Assembly: GCA_963786975.1 (NCBI GenBank)
Contig: CAWBBE010000008.1
Coordinates: 434,001 to 498,000, forward strand
Origin: Palsa-506 sp963786975
Lineage (GTDB): Bacteria > Actinomycetota > Actinomycetes > Streptosporangiales > Streptosporangiaceae
DNA: 64,000 bases
Direction: 5' to 3'
In this document: positions 17,995 to 26,559 of the stretch, piece by piece
Layout of the letters: each line of letters begins with the position of its first letter
How positions within the stretch are numbered: position 1 is the stretch's first letter
Notes under the pieces: generated by a model
The model's input: only the letters and a program-made list of their open reading frames with translations
The model's database searches: none
What the model was told of the DNA's origin: nothing
Translations under genes and position numbers: made by a program

Positions 17995-18010
17995 GAAAAG
18001 GTTCTCCTAG

Positions 18011-19531
18011 TCATTGCGCGTGACAGTCATCTGTCACCGCTACGAATGCGCTCAGCCGCACGTCGGCGGAGGATGCCCCGATGAGCACCTCATAGCTGCC
18101 AGGGTGGACAGTCCATCCGGCCGGGTCGCTCCAGGCCGCGAGGTCCGCGAAAGTCAGCGTGAACGTCAGGGCGCGCCGTTCCCCGGCCGCCAGGTGCACT
18201 CGCTGAAATCCCTTCAGCTGCAGCGGCGGCTCCGCTGCCTGGACCGGGTACCGCAGGTAGAGCTGGGCAACTTCATTGCCAGCGCGCGGCGAGTTGTTCA
18301 CGATGCCGAAACTCAGCTGAATCTCACCGGGTCCCGGCCGCCGGATCCTCAGGTTTTCATAGCCGAACCGGGCGAATGACAACCCGTGCCCAAACGGGAA
18401 CGATGGCTGCTGGCCATGCGCTCCGAAGAATCGGTATCCGACCAGGATGTCCTCGGTGTAAGTGGCGACGCCGCCGATTCCCGGGTACTGCTCGATGTGC
18501 TGGACTGGCCCCTGGCCGGCGTGGGCGGGGAAGGTGACCGGCAGCCGGCCGCCCGGATCTTCATCGCCGAACAGCACGCTGGCGAGCGCGGTGCCGAACT
18601 GCTCGCCCGGATACCAGACCTGCAGGACAGCCGCGACCTTGTCCAGCCACGGCATCAAGACCGGACCCGGCGTATTGAGCACTATGACGGTCCGCGGATT
18701 ATTGTCCGCCACGTCCGTGATGAGCCTGTCCTGATCTCCGGGCAGCGCGAGCGACTGCCGGTCCATCCCCTCCCCGGACGCCTGGTTGACGATTACGACG
18801 GCCGCGTCGCACCGAGCCGCCATCGCCGCAGCGTCGGCAATCCGGCTGTCCGGCGGCTGCCAGCCGAGCCGGACCTCCGGCCGCAGCCCCATTTCCGCCA
18901 TTGCGACCGCGGGCCCGGTCTCATACTCGACCCGGATGGTGACGGGCCGGCCTGCGGCCAGCCGGACGACGGCTTGCAGGGCGTACGACGGCCCGTCAAT
19001 CATGCGGATCGCCTCGCGCGCCCCCTCGGCTACCAGCGCACCGTCCAGGTAGAGCGAGCCCTTACCGGCGACAGCAAGACTGAGCCGATGGTAACCGTCT
19101 TGCGCCGGGGTCAGCGCGGTCGTCCAGCTGGCACGCCATTGCGGTCCGAAGCCCGCTGGCGGATCGGTGCCTTCGATGCCAGGCTCTATCCGGGTGACGC
19201 GCTTCCCTGGCGTATCCGCGGGGCCGTCGGCATACTCGGCCAGCACACCCGGGCCGCCGGGACTGCCGGGAACCGGGGGGGTTGACAGCAGGGCTGGCGG
19301 GATTGCCGGAAGCGGCACATCACCCCGGGATCCTTGAGCATGCTCGACTCGGACACGGCCTCCTGCCCGCTGCCGGATCCCGGCCAGCGGCGTGACCACC
19401 CGGTGCGGGTGGAGTTTCACGGCCGGCGACCCGCCCATCACGTAGATGGCGTCCAGTCCCGCCGGGCCGATGACGGCCAGCGAGCTCACGTCTTCCCCGA
19501 GCGGCAGCGCCGCTTCCCGGTTGACGAGCAT
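18011..19531 (-). CDS. C-terminal half of a frameshifted second GH3 glycosidase (PA14 insert, FnIII)
   Basis: 506 aa from an internal ATG. It contains the GH3 C-terminal sandwich (LAVIGPAGLDAIYVMGG), a PA14-like insert (about 95-230), the segment SLALPGDQDRLI, and a terminal FnIII-like domain. It lacks the barrel and nucleophile and cannot be a full enzyme alone. The same frame is open upstream of 19531 and reads GSLELAAEVAVAGSVMLVN. That is the normal linker joining the two GH3 halves, and it overlaps the end of the preceding frame. A one-base deletion near 19590-19625, next to G/C runs, explains the split. It may be a sequencing error, in which case one intact gene spans 18011-20496. Confidence 0.85.
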   Translation of the reverse strand: MLVNREAALPLGEDVSSLAVIGPAGLDAIYVMGGSPAVKLHPHRVVTPLAGIRQRAGGRVRVEHAQGSRGDVPLPAIPPALLSTPPVPGSPGGPGVLAEYADGPADTPGKRVTRIEPGIEGTDPPAGFGPQWRASWTTALTPAQDGYHRLSLAVAGKGSLYLDGALVAEGAREAIRMIDGPSYALQAVVRLAAGRPVTIRVEYETGPAVAMAEMGLRPEVRLGWQPPDSRIADAAAMAARCDAAVVIVNQASGEGMDRQSLALPGDQDRLITDVADNNPRTVIVLNTPGPVLMPWLDKVAAVLQVWYPGEQFGTALASVLFGDEDPGGRLPVTFPAHAGQGPVQHIEQYPGIGGVATYTEDILVGYRFFGAHGQQPSFPFGHGLSFARFGYENLRIRRPGPGEIQLSFGIVNNSPRAGNEVAQLYLRYPVQAAEPPLQLKGFQRVHLAAGERRALTFTLTFADLAAWSDPAGWTVHPGSYEVLIGASSADVRLSAFVAVTDDCHAQ

Positions 19532-19560
19532 GACGCTCCCGGCGACCGCGACTTCCGCGG

Positions 19561-20496
19561 CTAGTTCAAGGCTCCCGGCGGCTGGCGGGCCGGGGACCGC
19601 GGCCGGCGGCCGAGCAGACCATGGCTGACCATCGCGGCGACCATCCGCGTGACTACGTCGTCCAGCCTGTCCGGTCCGACGCGGCCGCTGGTGAAGTCCT
19701 CCGGCCTGCGCCCCTCGGCGTCGTCCAGCCCCGGGAGGTCAAGGCCGGCCCGCGCGGCCGCCAGCGGGTCGGGCACCGCGAACATGAAGTCAGGGGCGAC
19801 GAATCCCCCCCATCCCCACTGGTCCTTCAGGATGCCAAGCAATTCCGGGTGCTGGCAGGCGTAGCAGCCGTTGACCTGGTTGTAAGAACCCATGACGGAC
19901 CCGGCACCGGCGTCCAGCAGGGCACGCCGGAACGGCGGGAAATAGATCTCTTCGAGGGCCCGGCGGGAAACCCGGACGTCCACCGCTGGCCCGCGGTCCG
20001 ATGGCGGCCAGCCCGACCCGGTCCTGCCGGTCTCGAAGTTATTGACCACGAAGTGCTTGACCATGGCCACGACGTTCCGCTGCGCGCCCCGGACGTACGC
20101 CGCTCCCAGGATCCCGGTCAGGTACGGGTCTTCCCCGAACGCCTCAGCCTGCCGTCCGCCCAGCGGCGTGCGGGCGATGTCCAGCGCCGGCCCGAGCAGG
20201 ACATTATGGCCGGCCGAACGGGCCTGCTGACCGACCGCGGACCCGAACCGGTACGCCAGCTGCTCATCGAAGGCCGCTGCGAGCGACACGCACGCGGGGA
20301 AGGCGGTCGCGTCGTCGGCAACCCGGACGCCATTACCTCCGTCGGTGAAACTCAGCGGCGGCAACCCGAGATGCGCCACCGCAGCGAAATCGGCACACGC
20401 GAGCGCGATCTTGTCCGCCAGGCTCATCTTCGCGACAATGCCGGCTGCCCGGTCCAGGTCCGCGGCGGCCTGGCCCGGCGCGTGCTGCTGATTCAC
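19561..20496 (-). CDS. N-terminal half (catalytic barrel) of the frameshifted second GH3 glycosidase
   Basis: 311 aa. This is the GH3 TIM barrel: SFTDGGNGVR near residue 50, MVKHFVVNNFE near 146-156, and the nucleophile D236 in GGFVAPDF. The last 20 residues (Arg/Pro-rich) are out of frame and end at a TAG at 19561. The true continuation lies in the frame of the 18011-19531 piece. The start overlaps the GH78 stop by four bases. The second GH3 domain normally supplies the acid/base residue, so this half alone is unlikely to be active. Confidence 0.85.
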   Translation of the reverse strand: MNQQHAPGQAAADLDRAAGIVAKMSLADKIALACADFAAVAHLGLPPLSFTDGGNGVRVADDATAFPACVSLAAAFDEQLAYRFGSAVGQQARSAGHNVLLGPALDIARTPLGGRQAEAFGEDPYLTGILGAAYVRGAQRNVVAMVKHFVVNNFETGRTGSGWPPSDRGPAVDVRVSRRALEEIYFPPFRRALLDAGAGSVMGSYNQVNGCYACQHPELLGILKDQWGWGGFVAPDFMFAVPDPLAAARAGLDLPGLDDAEGRRPEDFTSGRVGPDRLDDVVTRMVAAMVSHGLLGRRPRSPARQPPGALN

Positions 20497-22775
20497 GTCA
20501 GCTCTCCTGACTTCACCCGGCGGTGAACTGGGACGGTGATGGCGTGTTCGCCGGACGCGAGTTCTCGATCGGGCTCACCCGGCAGCCGGATCACGCCGCC
20601 GACGCCGGCCGGGATGGCGGCCTTGATGGTGAGGTGCCGCCCCGTTTCGCGCCAGTGCACTTCCACTGGGCCGTGAACGGTCGCCAGCCGGGCCGTGGCC
20701 CAGGTCAGCCCGCCGCCCGGCCGCGGCGCGATGAGCACTTTCGCATAGCCAGGCTCTAGCGGTGCGATCCCGCCGATGGTGCGGTGGATCCAGTCCGCGA
20801 CGGCACCCAGCGCGTAGTGGTTGAAACTGGTCATCTGCCCGGGGTTGATGGTGCCGTCGGGCAGCATGGCGTCCCAGCGTTCCCAGATCGTGGTGGCACC
20901 CATCGTGACGGGGTACAGCCAGGAGGGGCAGCCTCGCTCGAGCAGCAGCCGGTAGGCGTCGTCCAGGTGCCCGGTCTGAGTGAGGGCGTCGGTGACGTAC
21001 GGCGTGCCGGCGAACCCGGTTGAGATCCGGTAGCCGTTGTCCCTGACGAGCGCCGACAGCCGGTCACCGGCCCGTGCCGTCATCGGGCCGTCGAGCAGGC
21101 CGAAGACGATGGCCAGCGCGTAGACGGTGGCGCAGTCGCTGCGCACCGTCCCGTTCTCCTCGACGTAGTGCTGGTTAAAGGCGGCCCGCACCCGCCCGGC
21201 CAGCAGGCGGAAACGCCGGGCGTCACCGGCCTGGCCCAGCAGCTCCGCGGTGTCCGCGACGGTGCGGGCGGTCCGGTAAAAGCAGGCGGTGGCCACCACG
21301 TGGGGATCGGCTCTGGCCTTGAAGGGCTCGCCCGGCGGGGCCTGCGGATCGAGCCAGTCTCCCATCTGCAGGCCGGTGTCCCACAGGCCGGCCGGCGAGA
21401 GCAGCGACTCCACGCGGCGGGTGTGCGCGGCCATCGAGGTGTACTGGTCCGCCAGGAGGCTGCGGTCACCGTAGGCCTGCCACAGCGCCCAGGGAACCCA
21501 TACCGCGGCGTCACTCCAGATCGCGGTGCTTTCCAGGCGGGGAAGGGTGGACGGCGCTGCCTCGTATTTCAGCACATCGGGGATGACCAGCGGCACCAGG
21601 CCATCGTGCGCCTGTTCCGCGGCGAGGTCGCGCAGCCAGTCACGCAGGAAGCCGTCCACGTCGTAGAGGAACGCGGCAGACGGCGCGAAGACGGCGAGAT
21701 CGCCGGTCCAGCCGAGGCGCTCGTCGCGCTGCGGGCAGTCGGTCGGGACGTCAAGGAAGTTGCCGCGCATCGCCCACGTCACGTTGCTGTGCAGCTGGTT
21801 CAGCATCGGGTCTGAGCATTCGAAATGACCGGTGCGCCGCAGGTCGGAGTGGACGACAACCGCCTCCAGCGCGCCCGGGGTCAGCTCCCCCGGCCAGCCA
21901 GTGATCTCGGCGTAACGGAAGCCGTGGAAGGTCTTGGTGGGCTCGAAGTGGTCCTCGCCGCCGGACAGCACGAACCGGTCGGTGGCCTTGGCGGTGCGAA
22001 GCGGCCGCACGCCGAGCTCGCCGTGCTCGAGGACCTCGCCGTGCCGGACGGTGATCTCGGTCCCGGGCGCACCCTGGGCGGTGAAACGCAGCCACCCGAC
22101 GAGGTTCTGCCCGAAGTCCACCAGCGTGCGGCCCGACGGGGATGACCAGATGGCCACCGGCCGGAGGGCTTCGTGGCGGATGACGGGCGGCCCGATATAA
22201 GGCGTGAGGCGGCCGGCATCAAACTCCAGCGTCTCGACGCCGCCCCAGCCCGGCAGCGCTGCTCCCGGGTGCATCCAGGTGCCGTCGGCCAGCCGGGCGT
22301 CGATGGTCTGACCGTCGTACAGGTCGTTCGCCAGCGTCGCGGACGGCCCGGCCCGCCATGTCTCGTCGGTGCTCACCAGCTGCCGGTGACCATCGGCGTA
22401 AGCCACCTCCAGCTGGGCGATGGCCGCGAGGCGGTCACCGTAGCAGGCGCGGTTCCCGTTCCAGCCAAGCCGCCCGCGGCTCCAGCCATTGCCCAGCGAG
22501 ATGCCCAGCACCGTGGCTGGCTGCAGAAGGTCAGTTACGTCATATGTCCGGTACCTCAGCCGCCACTCGTAACTGCTCCACCCCGGGCTCAGGACGTCGT
22601 CGCCGGCCGCGCGGCCGTTCAGGTACGCCTCAAAGACCCCCAGGCCGCTCACCGCGAGCTCCGCGCTCTGCACCGCCCCATGGCCGTCGTCCAGCGCGAG
22701 CTCCGCACGCAGCAGCGGCGCGCCCGCGAAGTCATCGACCGGCGAGATCATGGCGGCGGACCACCCGGAATACAC
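20493..22775 (-). CDS. Glycoside hydrolase family 78 alpha-L-rhamnosidase
   Basis: 760 aa from the GTG at 22775, two bases after the preceding stop codon. It starts directly in the N-terminal beta domains (AYLNGRAAGDDVLSPGWSSY is the typical first block). The concanavalin-like domain with VDFGQNLVGW follows. The catalytic (alpha/alpha)6 barrel starts near residue 345 with the family signature DVPTDCPQRDERLGWTGD, whose acidic residues contribute to catalysis. The C-terminal beta domain includes FNHYALGAVADWIHR. GH78 releases terminal L-rhamnose from pectin, saponins or flavonoid glycosides. It is shorter than many GH78 proteins (about 900-1000 aa) because the extra N-terminal binding domain is absent or was lost. 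No signal peptide. Confidence 0.93.
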   Translation of the reverse strand: MYSGWSAAMISPVDDFAGAPLLRAELALDDGHGAVQSAELAVSGLGVFEAYLNGRAAGDDVLSPGWSSYEWRLRYRTYDVTDLLQPATVLGISLGNGWSRGRLGWNGNRACYGDRLAAIAQLEVAYADGHRQLVSTDETWRAGPSATLANDLYDGQTIDARLADGTWMHPGAALPGWGGVETLEFDAGRLTPYIGPPVIRHEALRPVAIWSSPSGRTLVDFGQNLVGWLRFTAQGAPGTEITVRHGEVLEHGELGVRPLRTAKATDRFVLSGGEDHFEPTKTFHGFRYAEITGWPGELTPGALEAVVVHSDLRRTGHFECSDPMLNQLHSNVTWAMRGNFLDVPTDCPQRDERLGWTGDLAVFAPSAAFLYDVDGFLRDWLRDLAAEQAHDGLVPLVIPDVLKYEAAPSTLPRLESTAIWSDAAVWVPWALWQAYGDRSLLADQYTSMAAHTRRVESLLSPAGLWDTGLQMGDWLDPQAPPGEPFKARADPHVVATACFYRTARTVADTAELLGQAGDARRFRLLAGRVRAAFNQHYVEENGTVRSDCATVYALAIVFGLLDGPMTARAGDRLSALVRDNGYRISTGFAGTPYVTDALTQTGHLDDAYRLLLERGCPSWLYPVTMGATTIWERWDAMLPDGTINPGQMTSFNHYALGAVADWIHRTIGGIAPLEPGYAKVLIAPRPGGGLTWATARLATVHGPVEVHWRETGRHLTIKAAIPAGVGGVIRLPGEPDRELASGEHAITVPVHRRVKSGELT

Positions 22776-22777
22776 GG

Positions 22778-25078
22778 CTATGCCCCAGGCGCAATGAGCC
22801 GGACAGCCATGAACTCGCGCCCGGGCAACTCGATCCTGAAGGTCCCGGTGAAGATGCCCGGCTGGCGCGCGATCGTCATATTCCAGGTATCGATGACGTC
22901 AACGAGCCACCGGCTTTCCCTCGGCGTCGTGATGTCACGGTACCGGGGGCGCCCGAAGCCGAAGTACGCAATCCGGTAGTCTTCAGCGCCGCCCCACCTG
23001 ACATCCCAGTCGCTGGGCAGCGGCTCCAGCACGCCGCCGGGCGCGTCCGCGGTGACCTCGAGCAGGAACCGGATGCGCTCCGGCGAATCCCCGGTCAGGG
23101 CGCCGCCCTTGGACCACCACAGTTCCTCGCGCTCATTGAGGTAGGTCTCGCCGTGTCCGACGTAGCCGCCGCGCAGGCAGGTGGGGCACTGGCCCTCGCG
23201 GGTGTTGAACGAGAAGTGCCCGGGCTTCCAGCGCCGCCGCCGGGCGTACGCCGACTCGGCGAACAAGCGGCGGATCTGGTCGAACGCCCCAGAGTAGGTC
23301 GCTGGCGTGGACCGCGCGTTCTGGCCGATCGGCGCGGCGTCTACCTGGACGACCTGGCGGATGCCGCCGAGGTCGAGGCGGCGGACGTGCCCGGGCAGCG
23401 CCGGCCCGGTCAGCATGGCCCGCGCGGCCGGGACGAGGCTGTCCAGGACGAGGGCGGTCTTCCCCGCCCCGGACGGCCCGGCCAGCGCGGTCAGCCGGCG
23501 GGTCGGGAATGCGGCGGTGAGGTCGTGCAGGTTGTACAGATCGCCGATCTCGATGATGATCTGAGCGCCCGGGCCGGCCCGCGCCGGACGGTCACCGGGC
23601 CGGGCCGCGGCGCCGTCCAGGAACGGGCCCATGATCGACCGGGGGTCGGCTGCCAGCTGGCTGGGAGTGCCCTGGGCGATCACGGTACCGCCGTCGGCGC
23701 CAGCCCCGGGGCCGAGTTCGACGACCCAGTCGGCGGCGCGGATGAGCTCCCGCTCGTGCTCCACCACGACCACGGAATTCCCGTTCCCGGCCAGCGCGGT
23801 GATCGTCTTGCGCAGCCCCTGGACGTTGGCCGGGTGCAGCCCGACCGACGGCTCGTCCAGCACGTAGAGCATGCCCGTGGTGCTGGCGCGGACCGTCGAT
23901 GTCAGCTCGATCCGCTGCCGCTCCCCGGTCGACAGCGTGGCGCCGGCCCGGTCGAGGGCCAGGTAGCCAAGCCCGACGTCGAGCAGCGGCGTGAGCGTGC
24001 CGTTCAGCTCGGCGAGCAGGCCGGCGGTCATCCGGCTGAGCTCGGCGGGCAGCCCGGCGGGCAGGCTGGCCATGAAGCCGCGCAACTCCTGCAGGCTGAG
24101 CGCGCTTATCCCGGCGATGTTGCGGCCGCCGAGCTGCGAGGTCAGCGCCTCGGGCCGCAGCCGGGTGCCATCGCACACCGAGCAGACGCGGGTGACCAGG
24201 AACCGCTGCACCAGGCGGCGGGTGCGCTCGTTATCGCTGCGCAGCGAGCGTTCGACCGCCGCGACGGCGTTGTCGTAGTTGACCGACAGCGGCACGGTCC
24301 GCCCGGTCCGTGCCGAGCGCAGCGTCACCCGCCGCTGAACTGGTTCGCCGTGCAGCACGATGTCGCGCTCGCGGGAGGTCAGTGACCGGTACGGTACGTC
24401 GAGCCGGACGCCCAGCTCGCCCGCGGCATACATCGATAGCCGCCGCCCGCCGGAATTCCACGGCAGCACCGCGCCTTCCTCGATCGTTTTGCCCGGGTCG
24501 GCCACCAGGGCGGCGACGTCGACTTCGGACCGCACGCCCAGGCCCTGGCAGGCCGGGCACGCGCCGTAGGAGTTGAAGGCGAAAGATTCGGCGCTGGGAG
24601 GCTCGAAATGCGCGCCGCACACCGGGCAGGCGATCTCCATGCCCTGCGTGGCGATCGATGGCCCGACACGGTGGCCGTTCGGGCACCGGTGCGAGCCCAG
24701 CCGTGACATCATCAGCCGCAGCACGTTGAGCACCTCGGACATCGTGCCGACGGTGCTGCGCAGCCCCGGTACCGGCGGGCGCTGGCGCAGCGCCAGCGCG
24801 GGCGGCAGATGTTCGATCCGGTCCGCGTCCGGCCGCTGCGCCTGGGTCAGCCGCCGGCGGCTGTAGGTGCTCAGGCCCGCCAGGAACCGGTGCATGCCCT
24901 CGGCGTACAGCGTGCCGATGGCCAGCGACGTCTTGCCCGATCCGGACACCCCGACCACCGCGACCGTCCGCCACAGCGGCACGTCGACGTCGATGTCCCG
25001 CAGGTTGTTGTGCCTGGCCCCGCGTACGCCGATAACCGTGGGCAGGGTACCCGGCACGGGAATATCAGCAGCCGCCAT
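22778..25078 (-). CDS. Chimeric protein: UvrA-like ATPase fused to the C-terminal end of a putative glycoside hydrolase
   Basis: 766 aa. Residues 1-634 are UvrA/DrrC-like: first Walker A GVSGSGKTSL, zinc-binding CPVCGAHF and GACPACQGLG, CSVCDGTRLRPEAL, signature TLSTGERQRIEL, Walker B YVLDEPSVGLHP, then second Walker A GPSGAGKTAL and REGQCPTC. At the point where the second zinc module should continue, the sequence changes to GGYVGHGETYLNEREELWWS and ends in VDVIDTWNMTI...GTFRIELPGR. I recognise this as the end of DUF5060/DUF4038/DUF5605-type putative glycoside hydrolases. The second ABC signature and Walker B are therefore missing. The join is in frame near 23176. Most likely a deletion fused a uvrA-like gene to the first gene of the glycosidase operon. 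DNA repair or drug resistance activity is doubtful. Confidence 0.8.
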   Translation of the reverse strand: MAAADIPVPGTLPTVIGVRGARHNNLRDIDVDVPLWRTVAVVGVSGSGKTSLAIGTLYAEGMHRFLAGLSTYSRRRLTQAQRPDADRIEHLPPALALRQRPPVPGLRSTVGTMSEVLNVLRLMMSRLGSHRCPNGHRVGPSIATQGMEIACPVCGAHFEPPSAESFAFNSYGACPACQGLGVRSEVDVAALVADPGKTIEEGAVLPWNSGGRRLSMYAAGELGVRLDVPYRSLTSRERDIVLHGEPVQRRVTLRSARTGRTVPLSVNYDNAVAAVERSLRSDNERTRRLVQRFLVTRVCSVCDGTRLRPEALTSQLGGRNIAGISALSLQELRGFMASLPAGLPAELSRMTAGLLAELNGTLTPLLDVGLGYLALDRAGATLSTGERQRIELTSTVRASTTGMLYVLDEPSVGLHPANVQGLRKTITALAGNGNSVVVVEHERELIRAADWVVELGPGAGADGGTVIAQGTPSQLAADPRSIMGPFLDGAAARPGDRPARAGPGAQIIIEIGDLYNLHDLTAAFPTRRLTALAGPSGAGKTALVLDSLVPAARAMLTGPALPGHVRRLDLGGIRQVVQVDAAPIGQNARSTPATYSGAFDQIRRLFAESAYARRRRWKPGHFSFNTREGQCPTCLRGGYVGHGETYLNEREELWWSKGGALTGDSPERIRFLLEVTADAPGGVLEPLPSDWDVRWGGAEDYRIAYFGFGRPRYRDITTPRESRWLVDVIDTWNMTIARQPGIFTGTFRIELPGREFMAVRLIAPGA

Positions 25079-25145
25079 ACCAGGCAACTTAAGGCCATCG
25101 GTCAGCGGCTGCCGAGCCAGCCGCGGCCGGCCAGCCAGCCACCGG

Positions 25146-26023
25146 TCACTTGCGGTAACTCCCGTGGCGGAACTCGTCGGCTAGGGATGGATGCGACGGA
25201 TGCCAGCCGAGCTCGGCCCGGGCCTTAGCCGCGACCGTGCCCTGATCGAGCAGCAGGACTTCGGCGAAATAGTCCCGAGGCGCGCCCGGGCCTCATCATC
25301 AGAACCGGGTACCGCTCCCGGAGCGCCGGCGGCGACCGCGGCCGCCTGCGTCAGCTCGGCAACGGCCGGGTTCAGCCCGTCGCCGATGACGTAGCGGCCA
25401 CCAGCCGAATCATCCTCCAGCACCCGCCGGAAGAAATCCGCCAGGTCCGCGACGTGCACGGTTGACCAGTGCTGCTGACCCGTGCCGAGCATGATCAGGT
25501 TGCCGGCGCCGTCCCGGGGCGAACCGAGGAGCAACCCCGGAATCCCTCCCCCGCCGTCACCGTAAGCGGTGCTGGCGACGATCACTGCTCCGCGCATGCC
25601 AGTCGCGGCGAGCACCCGCCGTTCGATTGGCTCCTTCCATGACACCAGCGCAGGCGGATGGAATGGGGACTCCTCGCTGATGGAGGGGCTGGATCCGTAG
25701 ACCCACAGGCCGCTTATCTGGAGGTAGGGCTGGCCGGCAGCGAATGCGTCGGTCACTGCGTCGACCACCGCGGAGTCCAGGTCTGCGCTGGTGGCGTCAC
25801 CGGGACTGGCCGTGTGGATGACCCCGTCTGCGTTGCTGAGCAGGCTCTTGACCGCCGGCCGGTCGTAGAGGTCAGCCACGGCCGGGGTGGCGCCGCGGGC
25901 CGCGATGATGCCCGCCTGGGCGTCGCTGCGGACCAGCGCCGTCACCTCATGGCCGTGCTTCTGCAGTTCGGTCAGTACGTGAGATCCGATGAACCCCGTT
26001 GCACCAGTGAGTGTCACTTTCAT
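25146..26023 (-). CDS. NAD-dependent epimerase/dehydratase (extended SDR), 3' frameshift
   Basis: Starts MKVTLTGATGFIGSHVL, the Rossmann dinucleotide motif GxxGxxG at residues 7-13. It continues with VIHTASPGD, SGLWVYGSS (active-site serine/tyrosine region) and WSTVHVADLADFFRRVL. These are NAD(P)-dependent sugar-epimerase or nucleotide-reductase-like proteins. The frame runs to 25181 with an Arg/Ser-rich tail that is wrong for the family. One added G at the GGG run near 25274-25276 restores a normal end, reading DYFAEVLLLDQGTV through GWHPSHPSL to a TGA at 25146. The gap to the UvrA-like chimera is 67 bp on the same strand. Either a sequencing error or a recent mutation. Confidence 0.82.
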
Positions 26024-26197
26024 GGTCGGAAAGCCTCCCTGTCTTGATCGTCAGGACAACGCATCGGCCGAGCCGTTCGCGACTGGGCCAGCCTCGCCGC
26101 TAGGCAGGTGAAAGGCCGTCACCAGATCCCGGTGATTCACCCGCCGGGGGCGGCTCGGCGGGGGCTCCCCATGGCGAAGCCTGTGCCCGCAGAACCA

Positions 26198-26500
26198 TGC
26201 CGGTCCACCCAGCTGCTGGGTAGCCGCAACCGGTTCGTGCTGTCCACCAGCGGGCACATCGCCGCGATGGTCAACCCGCCCGGAAATGACAAGGCGAGCT
26301 ACCAGGTGGCCGAGGACGGTCCGGAGGATCCGCAGGAATGGCTGCGGCGCGCGGAGGCCGGTCACGGCTCCTGGTGGCCGGACTACGCGGGCTGGCTGGC
26401 CGAGCGCTGCGGGAAGGAGAAGGCCGCCCCGGGCGAGCCTGGTGGTGGCGGGCTGACGCCGATCTGCGACGCGCCGGGAACCTATGTCTATGACCATTGA
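26198..26500 (+). pseudogene. phaC: C-terminal remnant of polyhydroxyalkanoate synthase
   Basis: A plus-strand frame reads CRSTQLLGSRNRFVLSTSGH, then AAMVNPPGNDKASY, EWLRRAEAGHGSWWPDY and ICDAPGTYVYDH before a stop. These are the well-conserved last 100 residues of PHA synthase, including the catalytic histidine (STSGH). The remaining roughly 450 residues with the lipase-box cysteine and aspartate are absent upstream, and the sequence before 26198 is unrelated. It cannot be an active polymerase. A PHA depolymerase-like gene lies 5 kb away, suggesting the locus once handled PHA. Confidence 0.75.
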
Positions 26501-26559
26501 CACGTCCTGTCCGGGCCGGCCGGGGAGGACCAGCGCCCGGCCATGAAAGGAAGCCAGCG

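Noticed and set aside
18011..20496. Programmed -1 frameshifting in the split GH3 gene
   Set aside because: No slippery heptamer followed by a clear pseudoknot was found, and similar single-base breaks occur in unrelated genes of the window; an indel is simpler.
20493..22775. Idea that the glycosidase operon is a secreted plant-cell-wall degradation locus
   Set aside because: None of the starts provides a signal peptide, so the enzymes should be cytosolic.
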